From the NCBI GenBank assembly GCA_036497945.1, contig DASXIN010000155.1, positions 1 through 64,000 of the forward strand: a DNA stretch of 64,000 nt, given 5' to 3'. Source of the stretch: RYN-230 sp036497945. Its GTDB lineage: Bacteria > Actinomycetota > Actinomycetes > Streptosporangiales > Streptosporangiaceae. The position numbers and the translations under genes were made by a program. Numbering within the stretch: the stretch's first letter is position 1; every line of letters starts with the position of its first letter. Below the pieces are notes generated by a model. That model saw nothing but the letters and a program-made list of their open reading frames with translations, did not search any database and was not told the DNA's origin. Positions 7,840 to 18,202 of this stretch are shown here, in pieces.

Positions 7840-8641
7840 CCGCGCCGCTGGGCGTGGTGGCCACCGGGGTGGTCAGCAGAGCGCGGCGGCCGGTGAACAG
7901 GTGCGCGGGCCGCTCCCCACGGGGCACCTCGACGCTGCTGCCCGCCGCCGCGGTGAATCCCGCCGCAGCCAGCAGCCGGAGCCAGCTAGCGCGACGGAAC
8001 GCGCCGAGCCGGTGCGTTTCCCGGACCACCCGGGTGCGGCCGTCGGCGGCGCGCAGCACGAACTCGTAGCGCACCTCGATCCAGTCGTCGGCCGGGTCCG
8101 GGTCGGACCGCCATTCCCGGAAGCTGCCCTGGCGGCCGTCCGGCGCGGTGCTCCCGCCGCCGCCGCTGCCCGGCCGGAACGTGTCCGCGGTGTAGTCGGG
8201 CACGAAGACGGCGATGCCGCCCGGCCGGCAGTGCGCGAACGCGGTCTCGATGACCTGGGCCAGGTCGGCCTCGGTGGTCACGTAGTCGATGGCGTCGTGC
8301 ACCAGTACGGCGTCGAACACCCGGCCCAGCCGCAGCGTGCGCATGTCGCCCTGAACATGCGCGCAGCCCGGGTTCAGCCGCCGCGAGGTGGCCAGCATGT
8401 CCGCGGACCGGTCCACCAGGGTGAGGTCCAGCGTCCCGGCCAGGTGGCTGGCCAGATGCCCGCCGCCGCTGCCCAGGTCGAGTACCTCGCACACCGGGAT
8501 GTCCGCGGTACGCAGCACCCCCGCCAGGTAGGCCGCCTCGGCCGCGTACTCCCCCGGCGGCGAGATCAGCGGCCACCACCCGGCCAGGTCCTGGTAGAGC
8601 CGGTATTCGGGGTCCGGCCCGGCCGGCTGGCCGGCTACCAC
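7805..8641 (-). CDS. SAM-dependent methyltransferase coupled to the MshC-like gene
   Basis: The 278-residue product has a clear class I methyltransferase core: VLDLGSGGGHLASHL (about 53-67), LVDRSADML with the ribose-binding Asp, HVQGDMRTL and VLVHDAIDYV. A C-terminal part of about 100 residues (IEVRYEFVLR, ETHRLGAFRRASWLRLLAAAGF) resembles the tail of methyltransferases that act on small molecules or peptides. Its GTG start (8641-8639) overlaps the TAG stop of the upstream MshC-like gene (8637-8635), so the two are translationally coupled and probably act in one pathway. Substrate unknown. Confidence 0.88.
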   Translation of the reverse strand: MVAGQPAGPDPEYRLYQDLAGWWPLISPPGEYAAEAAYLAGVLRTADIPVCEVLDLGSGGGHLASHLAGTLDLTLVDRSADMLATSRRLNPGCAHVQGDMRTLRLGRVFDAVLVHDAIDYVTTEADLAQVIETAFAHCRPGGIAVFVPDYTADTFRPGSGGGGSTAPDGRQGSFREWRSDPDPADDWIEVRYEFVLRAADGRTRVVRETHRLGAFRRASWLRLLAAAGFTAAAGSSVEVPRGERPAHLFTGRRALLTTPVATTPSGAASGPGRRGRSR

Positions 8642-9777
8642 AAGCCGAGCAGCGAGCCGAGCACCCGGGCGGCCTGACCGCCGCTCTCTTCGGCGATGCC
8701 GAGGGCGGCAGGCACGTCCAGGTCACTGGCCAGCGCGGCGCGCACCGCGTCCACCGCGGCCCCCCCGGTGCCCGGCGTGCTGCGGTCCGGCCGCCCAGCC
8801 GCGGCTTGCAGCCGCTCCAGCCGGGCCGCGGCCGCGTCCAGCCCGGCCCGGTCGTAATCCCAGTCCTCGTCCCACCGCCGGTCCAGGATCAGCAGCCGGA
8901 CGCTGCCCGCCGGGTAGTCGGCCAGCACCGAGCTGACCAGGACCAGGTTGCCGGCCGACTTGGCCATCTTGGCCCCGCTCACCCGGACCACGCCGACGCT
9001 GAGCCGGGCGCGGGCGAACGGGTTCACCCCGGTCAGCGTCTCGGCCAGCGCGGTCTGATAAGCGTGGTGCGGGAAACGCAGGTCGGCCCCGCCGGCCAGC
9101 ACGTCCACCGCGGGGCCGAACGAGTACAGGGCCATCGCGGCGCACTCCGCGTGCCAGCCGGGGCGGCCCGGGCCCCACGGGCTCTGCCAGGCCGGCTGGT
9201 CACCGGCGGACGCCTGCCAGATGGCCACGTCGAACGGGTCGTCCTTGCGCGCGTCGTCCGGGTGGTCACCGAACTCCTCGGCCAGCCGGAGCGCTTCGGC
9301 CCGGTCCAGCCCGGCCCGCATCGGGGTGGCTGCGCCGCGGAAGTAGACGTAGCCGTCCCGCTGGTAGGCGGCGTCCCGGGCAAGCAGCCCGGCGGCCAGC
9401 GCGATCACCTGCCCGATGTAGGCGTGCGCCCGGGGCTGCAAGGTCGGTGGCCGGACGCCGAGCGCGGCCATGTCCTGGTCGAAGTAAAACTGCTGGATGG
9501 CGGCGAACTCGCCGAACGGGGCGCCGGCCCGGCTGGCCGCGCCGAGCAGCACGTCGTCCACGTCGGTCACGTTGCGGCACACGATCACCTCGGTGCCCGC
9601 CGCATGCAGCACCCGGGCCAGCGTGTCCACCCAGATGAACGTGGCCGCGTGGCCGAGGTGAGTGACGTCGTACGGGGTGATGCCGCAGGCGTACACCCGG
9701 GCCCGGCCGACCAGCGGCAGCCGCGTCCCGTTCAGCGTGGCCACCGTGGGCAGCCGCGCGGCCAGCATCTGTCCCAT
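8635..9777 (-). CDS. MshC-like cysteine ligase (CysRS paralogue)
   Basis: The protein belongs to the cysteinyl-tRNA synthetase superfamily and is closest in motifs to MshC, which joins cysteine to GlcN-inositol in mycothiol synthesis. YACGITPYDVTHLGHAATF, with a zinc Cys and the HIGH-like site, and GNLVLVSSVL after the KMSKS-like loop are MshC hallmarks. A second zinc Cys lies in WHAECAAM and a His in FPHHAYQ. Differences are a KMAKS loop instead of KMSKS, and Ala where the ligand Glu of HHE is expected. At 380 residues it lacks the tRNA-binding tail of CysRS. The ATG at 9777 has GGGGGAGG in front of it, so I prefer it to the longer start at 9816. It could be mshC itself or a paralogue with a new amine substrate. 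Its partner is the coupled methyltransferase. Confidence 0.8.
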   Translation of the reverse strand: MGQMLAARLPTVATLNGTRLPLVGRARVYACGITPYDVTHLGHAATFIWVDTLARVLHAAGTEVIVCRNVTDVDDVLLGAASRAGAPFGEFAAIQQFYFDQDMAALGVRPPTLQPRAHAYIGQVIALAAGLLARDAAYQRDGYVYFRGAATPMRAGLDRAEALRLAEEFGDHPDDARKDDPFDVAIWQASAGDQPAWQSPWGPGRPGWHAECAAMALYSFGPAVDVLAGGADLRFPHHAYQTALAETLTGVNPFARARLSVGVVRVSGAKMAKSAGNLVLVSSVLADYPAGSVRLLILDRRWDEDWDYDRAGLDAAAARLERLQAAAGRPDRSTPGTGGAAVDAVRAALASDLDVPAALGIAEESGGQAARVLGSLLGLW

Positions 9778-9848
9778 ATCCGCCTCCCCCAGCCAAGCAA
9801 CCCCAGGCAGGCGCACCCACCCCTGCCGAGGTTAGCCGGGCGAGCCGG

Positions 9849-10250
9849 CTAGCGGTGCTCGGTTGGGATGCCCAGCGCGCGCATCACGTCGGCGACGCTC
9901 GCGAACTCGCGCCGGGCGGGCAGGCTGCCGATCGCGTCGAGGACCTCGTCGGGCGCCCCGGTCCGCTGCAGGTAGTCCAGCATGGTGTCCCGGTGGGCCG
10001 GGAAATCGTGCGGCTCCAGCCAGCGGGCGATGTCCGACCGGCGGTCCACCTGGGCTTCGGTGATGCCGGCCGGCGTACCCGGCTGCTCGTCGGCGGGCAG
10101 CTCCTGGTCCAGGTGATCTTCGTCGACCGGCTCGGTCTCCCGCCACTCCTCGGTGCGCGCGGGCTGGCCGGTGTGGGTGAGGGTTTCGGTCTCCTCTTCC
10201 AGCTCGTCGTCGACCCGCGCCCCGTGCTTGAAGCTCCCTCGTTCTTGCAT
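9849..10250 (-). CDS. DUF2795 domain protein
   Basis: The 133-residue protein has an acidic, disordered first half and a DUF2795 domain at about residues 70-130 (ARWLEPHDFPAHRDTMLDYLQRTGAPDEVLDAIGSLPAREFASVADVMRALG, interrupted here by one residue). These small domains are widespread in actinobacteria and have no established biochemical function. The start codon has AAAGG 8 bases upstream. It lies 32 bases downstream of the ClpC-like gene on the same strand, so the two are probably co-transcribed, which suggests a stress- or proteostasis-related setting. Confidence 0.85.
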   Translation of the reverse strand: MQERGSFKHGARVDDELEEETETLTHTGQPARTEEWRETEPVDEDHLDQELPADEQPGTPAGITEAQVDRRSDIARWLEPHDFPAHRDTMLDYLQRTGAPDEVLDAIGSLPARREFASVADVMRALGIPTEHR

Positions 10251-10282
10251 TCTGCTGCCTTTCGCTAGGTTGGGCCGACCGC

Positions 10283-12826
<2,544 letters not shown>

Positions 12827-13014
12827 CTGCTGCTCCCGGTGCGGCTGGTCGCGGTTGCGTACCTAGGCCACCTACCCGGGATGGGCATGGAATCCCCGGG
12901 AGGCGACGGTACAACCACGCTAAACCCGCGCGAATTGCCCGTTACGGCACCCCCGTTGGGTCAGTCCCTGCGCCCAGTCAGCGCCCGGCCTGCGTAACCA
13001 CGCCTACCACGTCC

Positions 13015-13043
13015 TTGACGCCACCGAGCGGTATCTCTATCTT
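13015..13043 (+). promoter_or_regulatory. Promoter of the SDR/TetR operon
   Basis: TTGACG (13015-13020) is followed after 17 bases by TATCTT (13038-13043), placing a start site near 13050, directly at the palindromic operator. Confidence 0.55.
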
Positions 13044-13050
13044 AGTGCCT

Positions 13051-13075
13051 ATCAGATTCTGATCGACGATCAGAT
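13051..13075. promoter_or_regulatory. Overlapping palindromes, likely TetR operator
   Basis: ATCAGATTCTGAT (13051-13063) and CTGATCGACGATCAG (13059-13073) are overlapping odd palindromes, and ATCAGAT recurs with an 18-base offset (13051 and 13069). The site covers the predicted transcription start of the SDR gene and lies ahead of an operon that encodes a TetR regulator. Confidence 0.55.
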
Positions 13076-13098
13076 CGCCTGTCAGCCGGGGAGCGATC

Positions 13099-14064
13099 AT
13101 GACGAGTTCGCGGTGGACGGCCGCCGATGTGCCCAGCCTGTCCGGCCGGGTCGCCGTTGTTACCGGGGCCACCGGCGGCATTGGGCTGGCGACCGCGACG
13201 GTGCTGGCGCAGCGCGCCGCTACCGTCGTGCTGGCCTGCCGGGACGAGCACAAAGCGGACCAGGCGGCTAGCCAGATCTGGTCCGTGGCGCCGCGCGCCG
13301 ACGTCCGGTCGGTGCATCTCGACCTGGCGTCGCTCGGCTCGGTCCGGCAGGCCGCGGACCAGATCCTGGCCAGCTATCCGCGGCTGGATCTGCTGATCAA
13401 CAACGCCGCGGTGATGTACGTGCCGTTCCAGCGCACCGAGGATGGCTTCGAGCTCACCTTCGGCACGAACCACCTGGGGCATTTCGCGCTCACCGGGCTG
13501 GTCCTGCCGCGGCTGCTGGACACCCCGAATTCTCGGGTGGTGTCGGTGAGCAGCCTCGGGCACCGTGACGGCGAGATGCAGTTCGACGACCTGATGCGGG
13601 AGCGGCACTACCAGCCCAGCCCGGCCTACTGGCAGTCCAAGCTGGCCAACCTGCTGTTCAGTTACGAACTGGATGCCCGGCTGGCCGCGGCCGGGGCGGG
13701 CACCCGCGCGCTGGCCGCGCATCCGGGCATCGTGCTCACCGGCCTGTGGCGGACCAGCCTGCGCTGGGAGCGGGCGGCGATCAGTCCTCGGTTGCGGTGG
13801 ATCAACTTCTGGCAAGCGCAGAGCGCGGCGCGCGGCGCGCTGCCCACGCTGCGCGCGGCAACCGACCCGGCCGCCCAGGGCGGCGAGTACTACGGGCCCG
13901 GCGGCTATCACGAGTACACCGGCCACCCGGTGCGGGTGGCCTCGACCGCCAGCTCGCACGACCCGGTCGCGCAGCGGCGGCTGTGGGACATCTCGGAGCA
14001 GCTAACCGGGGTGCGGTACCCGCTGCCGGTTCCGCTCGGGCAGCGGGGCGGGGCCATGCCCTAG
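13099..14064 (+). CDS. Short-chain dehydrogenase/reductase
   Basis: The 321-residue enzyme is a classical-type SDR. The nucleotide-binding VTGATGGIGLATA is at about residues 20-32, NNAAVMYVP at about 108-116, the catalytic Ser in VSVSSLGHRD and the Tyr/Lys pair in YWQSKLAN. The layout matches retinol-dehydrogenase/WWOX-like SDRs common in actinomycetes, which reduce or oxidise lipophilic alcohols and ketones with NAD(P)H. It is followed after 10 bases by a TetR-family gene, so the regulator probably controls both through the palindromes just upstream. The effector is likely the substrate or product of the SDR. Confidence 0.9.
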   Translation: MTSSRWTAADVPSLSGRVAVVTGATGGIGLATATVLAQRAATVVLACRDEHKADQAASQIWSVAPRADVRSVHLDLASLGSVRQAADQILASYPRLDLLINNAAVMYVPFQRTEDGFELTFGTNHLGHFALTGLVLPRLLDTPNSRVVSVSSLGHRDGEMQFDDLMRERHYQPSPAYWQSKLANLLFSYELDARLAAAGAGTRALAAHPGIVLTGLWRTSLRWERAAISPRLRWINFWQAQSAARGALPTLRAATDPAAQGGEYYGPGGYHEYTGHPVRVASTASSHDPVAQRRLWDISEQLTGVRYPLPVPLGQRGGAMP

Positions 14065-14074
14065 CCTGTGCGCC

Positions 14075-14707
14075 ATGGGATCAGGTAAGCGCGGCCGTTA
14101 CCACCACGGTGACCTGGCCGCCGCCCTGGTCGACGCGGCCATCGAGGTCATCGGCGAGCGTGGCGTGCACGGCTTCTCCATGGCCGAGGCCAGCCGGCGC
14201 CTGGGCGTCGCGGTCAGCGCCCCGTACGCCCACTTCGCCGACCGCAACGATCTGCTGGCCGCCGTCGCGGTCCGCGCCTACCAGCAGTTCTACGCGGCCA
14301 TCGCGCCGGAGGCAGACGCCGGCCTGGCCCCAGCCGACCAGCTGGCCGCGATGGCCCGGCACTACGTTCGGTTCGCGGCCAGCAACCGGCCGCTGTTCCA
14401 GGTGCTCTACGAGGCCGGGCTGGACAAGACCGGCCATCCCGAGATCGAAGCGGCCGAGCAGCCGATTAACGATGCGTTCATGGCCTGCGTCAACGCCATC
14501 TCCGGTGGCCCCGGCCCGGCGGCCGACGAGCTGGCGTCGGCGCTGGAGGCCACCGCGCACGGCCACGCCATGCTGCTGCTGGACAGCGGCCCGGGGCCGT
14601 CGGATGAGGACGTCGAGCGCACCGCGGAGCGGGCCGGCCGGGCAGCCCGCGCGCTGATCGAGAGCCGGTGCCTGCTCAGCGACGCGGCCGGCCCCGGCCG
14701 GCCCTGA
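14075..14707 (+). CDS. TetR-family regulator with WHG-type sensor domain
   Basis: The N-terminal HTH is typical (KRGRYHHGDLAAALVDAAIEVIGERGVHGFSMAEASRRLGV, here broken at the family landmarks, then SAPYAHFADRNDLLAAV). The YHHGDL start and the later LAAMARHYVRFAASNRPLFQVLY segment are characteristic of TetR proteins with a WHG ligand-binding domain. The length of 210 residues is normal. It is the second gene of the SDR operon and is likely autorepressing through the site at 13051-13075. Confidence 0.92.
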   Translation: MGSGKRGRYHHGDLAAALVDAAIEVIGERGVHGFSMAEASRRLGVAVSAPYAHFADRNDLLAAVAVRAYQQFYAAIAPEADAGLAPADQLAAMARHYVRFAASNRPLFQVLYEAGLDKTGHPEIEAAEQPINDAFMACVNAISGGPGPAADELASALEATAHGHAMLLLDSGPGPSDEDVERTAERAGRAARALIESRCLLSDAAGPGRP

Positions 14708-14749
14708 GCCGCCCGGCGCGCCGCGAGCCGGCTGACGGCCCGAACCGGG

Positions 14750-16072
14750 TTAGGGCGTTAGGCGATGTAGATCCCGGGGGAAGAGGGTGACCTCCCGGAC
14801 ATTTTCCGCGCCGGTCAGCCGGCTGGTCCAGCGCTCCAGGCCGATCGCGAACCCGCCGTGCGGCGGCATGCCGTGCGCGAACGTGTCCAGGTAGCCGGCG
14901 TAGGCGGCGGGATCCTCACCGCGGGCCTGGAGGGCGGCCAGGTAGTCGTGGTAGCGGTGCAGCCGCTGCCCGCCGGTGACCAGTTCCACGCCGCGAAACA
15001 GCAGGTCGAAGCTGTTCGACCAGCGCTCGTCGCCGGGCTGCGGGTGGGTGTAGAAGGGGCGCTTGCGCATCGGGTAGCCCTCGACCGCGAGGAATGCGCT
15101 GCCATGCTCCTGGGCCGCCCACTGGCCGAGCGCCTGCTCGTGCGCGGGCGCCAGGTCGGGTTCGTCCTGCGGCGCGCCGACCAGTTCGAGCGCGTCGCGG
15201 AAGTGGATCACCGGGAACTCGGCGGGGACCTCCGGGACGGTTAGGCCGAGCCGTTCGACAGCCGGGCCGGCCTGCTCCCGGACGGCCGCCGTCATCCCGG
15301 CCAGGGCGCGCCGCAGCACGGCCAGCACGTCGCGGTGGTCGCTGATGAAGCCGAGTTCGGCATCCAGTGACACGTACTCGGCGAGGTGCCGGGCGGTGTC
15401 GTGTGGTTCGGCCCGGAAGACCGGCCCGGTCTCGTAGACCCGCTCGAACACGCCGACCATGGTCTGCTTATAGAACTGCGGCGACTGGGCCAGGTAGGCG
15501 CGGCCGCCGAAGTAGTCCACGCCGAACACGTTCGCGCCCGACTCGGTGGCCGACGGGACCAGCTTGGGCGTCTGGATCTCGGTGAAACCCAGGCCGTCCA
15601 GGGCCGACCGGAAGCCGCGCAGTGACGCGGCGGCGATCTGCCAGGCCGCGCGCCGGGCCGGATGCCGCCAGCTCACCGCGGCGTGGTCGAGCAGCGTGGG
15701 CAGCGCGGCGTCCAGCGTGGGCCGCCACAGCTCGACCGGCGGGGTCTGCGCGGGCTCGGTCAGCGGGACGATCCGCGGCCCGGTCAGCTCGATGCCGCCT
15801 GGCGCGGCCGGGTTTTGGGTGGCCACGCCGGTCACCGCGATGACGGTTTCCTCGCCGCAGTCCCGCGCCGCGGCCAGGGCTTCCTGGTCGTCCTGGCCGT
15901 CCTGGCGGATGACCACCTGGGCGAGACCGGTCCGGTCCCGCACGATCAGGAAGGTCACCGCGGCCAGGAAGCGGCGGCGGTGCACCCAGCCCTCGATGCG
16001 GACCTGGCTGCCGGGTGCTGCCTGGGGCAGGTCGGCGGCCAGCGTCCGGGTGATGCGGGTGGTTGCCTGCAC
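14750..16072 (-). CDS. Archaeal-type aspartyl-tRNA synthetase (AspRS2)
   Basis: The 440-residue class II synthetase has an OB-fold anticodon-binding domain (VRIEGWVHRRR, about 23-33) directly joined to the catalytic core: motif 2 in VFRAEPHDTARHLAEYVSLDAEL and motif 3 in GGFAIGLERWTSRLTG. It lacks the bacterial GAD insertion of the housekeeping AspRS (usually about 590 residues), so it is the compact archaeal/eukaryal AspRS2 type, which in bacteria may be non-discriminating and aspartylate tRNA-Asn as well. The GTG start at 16072 has GGAGGT 8 bases upstream. That ribosome site is captured in a hairpin that forms part of a T-box leader, so expression should rise when tRNA-Asp is uncharged. It is probably a second AspRS kept for special conditions or inhibitor resistance. 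Confidence 0.88.
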   Translation of the reverse strand: MQATTRITRTLAADLPQAAPGSQVRIEGWVHRRRFLAAVTFLIVRDRTGLAQVVIRQDGQDDQEALAAARDCGEETVIAVTGVATQNPAAPGGIELTGPRIVPLTEPAQTPPVELWRPTLDAALPTLLDHAAVSWRHPARRAAWQIAAASLRGFRSALDGLGFTEIQTPKLVPSATESGANVFGVDYFGGRAYLAQSPQFYKQTMVGVFERVYETGPVFRAEPHDTARHLAEYVSLDAELGFISDHRDVLAVLRRALAGMTAAVREQAGPAVERLGLTVPEVPAEFPVIHFRDALELVGAPQDEPDLAPAHEQALGQWAAQEHGSAFLAVEGYPMRKRPFYTHPQPGDERWSNSFDLLFRGVELVTGGQRLHRYHDYLAALQARGEDPAAYAGYLDTFAHGMPPHGGFAIGLERWTSRLTGAENVREVTLFPRDLHRLTP

Positions 16073-16297
16073 TGTCGTTCACCTCCAGTCCGTTGCGTGG
16101 CCCTGGAGGTGTGGGCGGGGGCTAAGTCGCGGTGCCACCACACCTTCGCCGGCGCTGGCGTGCACCGGCCTCGTCGGCCGTTACGCGGCCAGCGACCCGG
16201 GCTAGGGAGGTGTCTTCACCGGGAGCGCGCTGTCCGCCTTCGCAGCTTCCGGCGGCTCTCTGAGCAGCGTGACTTCCCGGCTACTTGGTCTCCCATC
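16073..16297 (-). promoter_or_regulatory. Translational T-box riboswitch, GAC (Asp) specifier
   Basis: All parts can be read on the minus strand. The base of stem I is GGGAG/CTCCC (16294-16290 with 16209-16205) and the next helix is CCGGGA/TCCCGG (16280-16275 with 16224-16219). Between them the AGTA motif (16285-16282) faces TGAAGACAC, whose GAC (16214-16212) is the Asp specifier. The distal loop starts with AGAGAG. The T-box TGGCACCGCG (16137-16128) forms an antisequestrator in which 16144-16138 pair with 16114-16108 and 16130-16128 with 16117-16115. The bulge TGGC would pair with an acceptor end carrying G73, as in tRNA-Asp. The alternative is a 9-bp hairpin (16111-16103 with 16088-16080) that hides the ribosome site; the two share 16108-16111, so they exclude each other. 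Confidence 0.88.
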
Positions 16298-16320
16298 GGG
16301 GCCCGGATGCCACCCAGGAT

Positions 16321-16359
16321 AGCGCTGGCCGGTGACCAGCCCGGGCCGCAGCCAGCGCT
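16321..16359 (-). terminator. Hairpin between the GNAT gene and the T-box leader
   Basis: A 9-bp inverted repeat (AGCGCTGGC at 16321 against GCCAGCGCT at 16351) lies 36 bases past the GNAT stop codon and just ahead of the T-box leader on the minus strand. It probably separates the two transcripts. Confidence 0.4.
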
Positions 16360-16394
16360 GCCGGGCCAGGCTGAGCGCGTACCGCGGCCAGTAC

Positions 16395-16907
16395 TCAGCG
16401 GCCCGGTGGCGGCGGGCCGACGTAGACGTATTCGTCGAGCGAGTTGCCGTCCCGGAAGGTGACGGTGACCGCGCCGGCCCGTACCCAGCCGCAGCTCTCG
16501 TACAGCCGGATCGCCGCGGTGAGGTCGGCGGCCACGTCGAGGACCGGCCACAGCCCGCGGCTGACGGCCTGCTGCCAGCCGTGCTCCAGCAGCCGGCGTC
16601 CGACCCCCTCCCGCCTGGCAGCGGGCGCCACCAGCAGCCGGGAGATCACGCCCAGCTGGCTGGCGGGCTGGCCGGTGGCCGCGCTGGCCAGTTCAATCGG
16701 CCCAGGCGCGGTGCGCGGCCGCAGCGCGACATGCCCGAGGATCCGCCCGTCCTGCGCGGCCACCCAGGCTCCGTAGGCATCCCGCATGACGAAGAAGTCC
16801 CGGAGGTCGCCCGGCAGGTAGTGCGGGTACCCGTCCCGCTCGTGCACGGCCCGGGCCAACTCCACGCATCCGGCCAAGTCGGCGTCGGAGCGCTCCCGCA
16901 CCAGCAC
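16395..16907 (-). CDS. GNAT-family N-acetyltransferase
   Basis: The 170-residue protein is a single GNAT domain. The acetyl-CoA pyrophosphate loop appears as VSRLLVAPAARREGVGRRLLEHG (about 92-114, read in two parts), preceded by the core strand GRILGHVALR. The C-terminal LYESCGWVRAGAVTVTF is the usual motif B region. GTG at 16907 has GAGAGGG 7 bases upstream. It starts 12 bases after the ltrA reading frame ends, so it was probably co-transcribed with it. The acceptor substrate is unknown; candidates include amine antibiotics or aminoacyl nucleotides, the latter only because an AspRS lies next to it. Confidence 0.87.
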   Translation of the reverse strand: MLVRERSDADLAGCVELARAVHERDGYPHYLPGDLRDFFVMRDAYGAWVAAQDGRILGHVALRPRTAPGPIELASAATGQPASQLGVISRLLVAPAARREGVGRRLLEHGWQQAVSRGLWPVLDVAADLTAAIRLYESCGWVRAGAVTVTFRDGNSLDEYVYVGPPPPGR

Positions 16908-16919
16908 CCCGCAACCCTC

Positions 16920-18126
16920 TCATGCCCGGCGCTGAGCTCGCGGGATTGCCTGGTGGGCGGCGGCGAGGTGATAGGCGAGCAGCAGGACGACCAGCAGGAC
17001 CATGATCACGATGCTGACCGGCAGGGTGAGGATGGGTGTGGCGGCGGCCGCCGCCAGCACCAGGGCCGCGGTGAGCACAGTCAGCCCGGGCGCGGCCGGT
17101 TCGCTGCCCCGGATGTTGAGCAGGACAAGCACGACGATGAATATCACCACGGGGATGGCGATGGTGAACGCCGCGAAGGCCGGGCTGACCCGGGTGCTGT
17201 GCTCGAGCGTGCCGATCGCGACCTGTAGTCCAGCGCCGAGCGCGGCCACGGCGGCGAAGATCAGGTAGTGCCCGAACGCCCAGACGAACGTCCACCGCAG
17301 CGACTGCCGGATCTGCTCGGCGGCCGAGTGCTTGAAATACGACCACCACAGCGCGAACACCAGCAGCAGCCCAGCGGTGGCCACGGTGAGCAGGCCGGGC
17401 GAGGCCCCGATGTGACCCAGCGATGTCTGGACGGCGGCGGCGGTCGCCGCGACGACCTCGCCGAGCACGATGATGGTGAACTCCCCGTACCGTTCGGTGA
17501 TGTGGCCGGCGTTCCAGCGGGTGGCCTGGCCGGCGAACTCGGCCCACGCCGGTACGGCCAGCTCAGCGGCCACCAGCACCAGGAAGGCGGTCAGCCCGGC
17601 CGCGCCGTGCAGGAAGAACTCGCTGATCCAGAGCAGCTGGACCACGGTGACGCCGATCGCGTAGCGCAGCGTGCCGGCCCGGCGGTCCGGGTCGCCGTGC
17701 GCGGCGCGCAGCCACTGTGTCACCAGGGGCCAGCCGCATGATCACGTAACCAGCCACCACCGTGCGGTAGTCGAAGTGCTGGAACGCGGCCGGGATGCCG
17801 GCCGCGAAGACCAGCACACCGGCCATCTGCAGCAGGGTGAGCAACCGGTAAGGCACGTCGTCGGTGTCGTAGGCGGAGGCGAACCAGGTGAAGTTCACCC
17901 ATGCCCACCACAGGCCGAAGAACGCCGTGGCGTAGCCGGCCAGCGCGTGGCCCACCTGACCCTCGGCCAGCGCACCGTGCAGCTGGCTGGCCGCCCGGGC
18001 CACCGCGACGACGAACGTCAGGTCGAACAGCAGCTCCAGCGGTGTGGAGGCCCGGTGCGCCTCGTCGGGGTCACGGCTGGACATGCGCCGCAGCCACGGC
18101 TGCGGACGTGCTCCGGGCTCGCTCAT
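16920..18126 (-). pseudogene. ltrA: ltrA (low temperature requirement protein A), frameshifted
   Basis: Two reading frames together encode a full LtrA membrane protein of about 400 residues. The first (start 18126) contains the signature RASTPLELLFDLTFVVAVARA and breaks after GYVIMRLAP. The second continues with VTQWLRAAHGDPDRR and runs through the remaining transmembrane helices to 16920. Joining them needs removal of one base from the GGGG run at 17726-17729 (CCCC on the minus strand), after which the sequence reads MRLALVTQWLRAA without loss. It is either a recent single-base insertion or a homopolymer sequencing error. LtrA proteins are multi-pass membrane proteins of unclear function. 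Confidence 0.85.
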
Positions 18127-18202
18127 CCGGGGTCACCAGGTGTGGGCAGGGTGAATGCCATCCCCACGTTCTACCCGGCCAGGTACCAGCGCGGGACTTG
18201 GG

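Noticed and set aside
12827..12960. HspR (HAIR) or ClgR site upstream of the ClpC-like gene
   Set aside because: I found only a weak TTCGC...GCG pair and no CTTGAGT-N7-ACTCAAG-like sequence.
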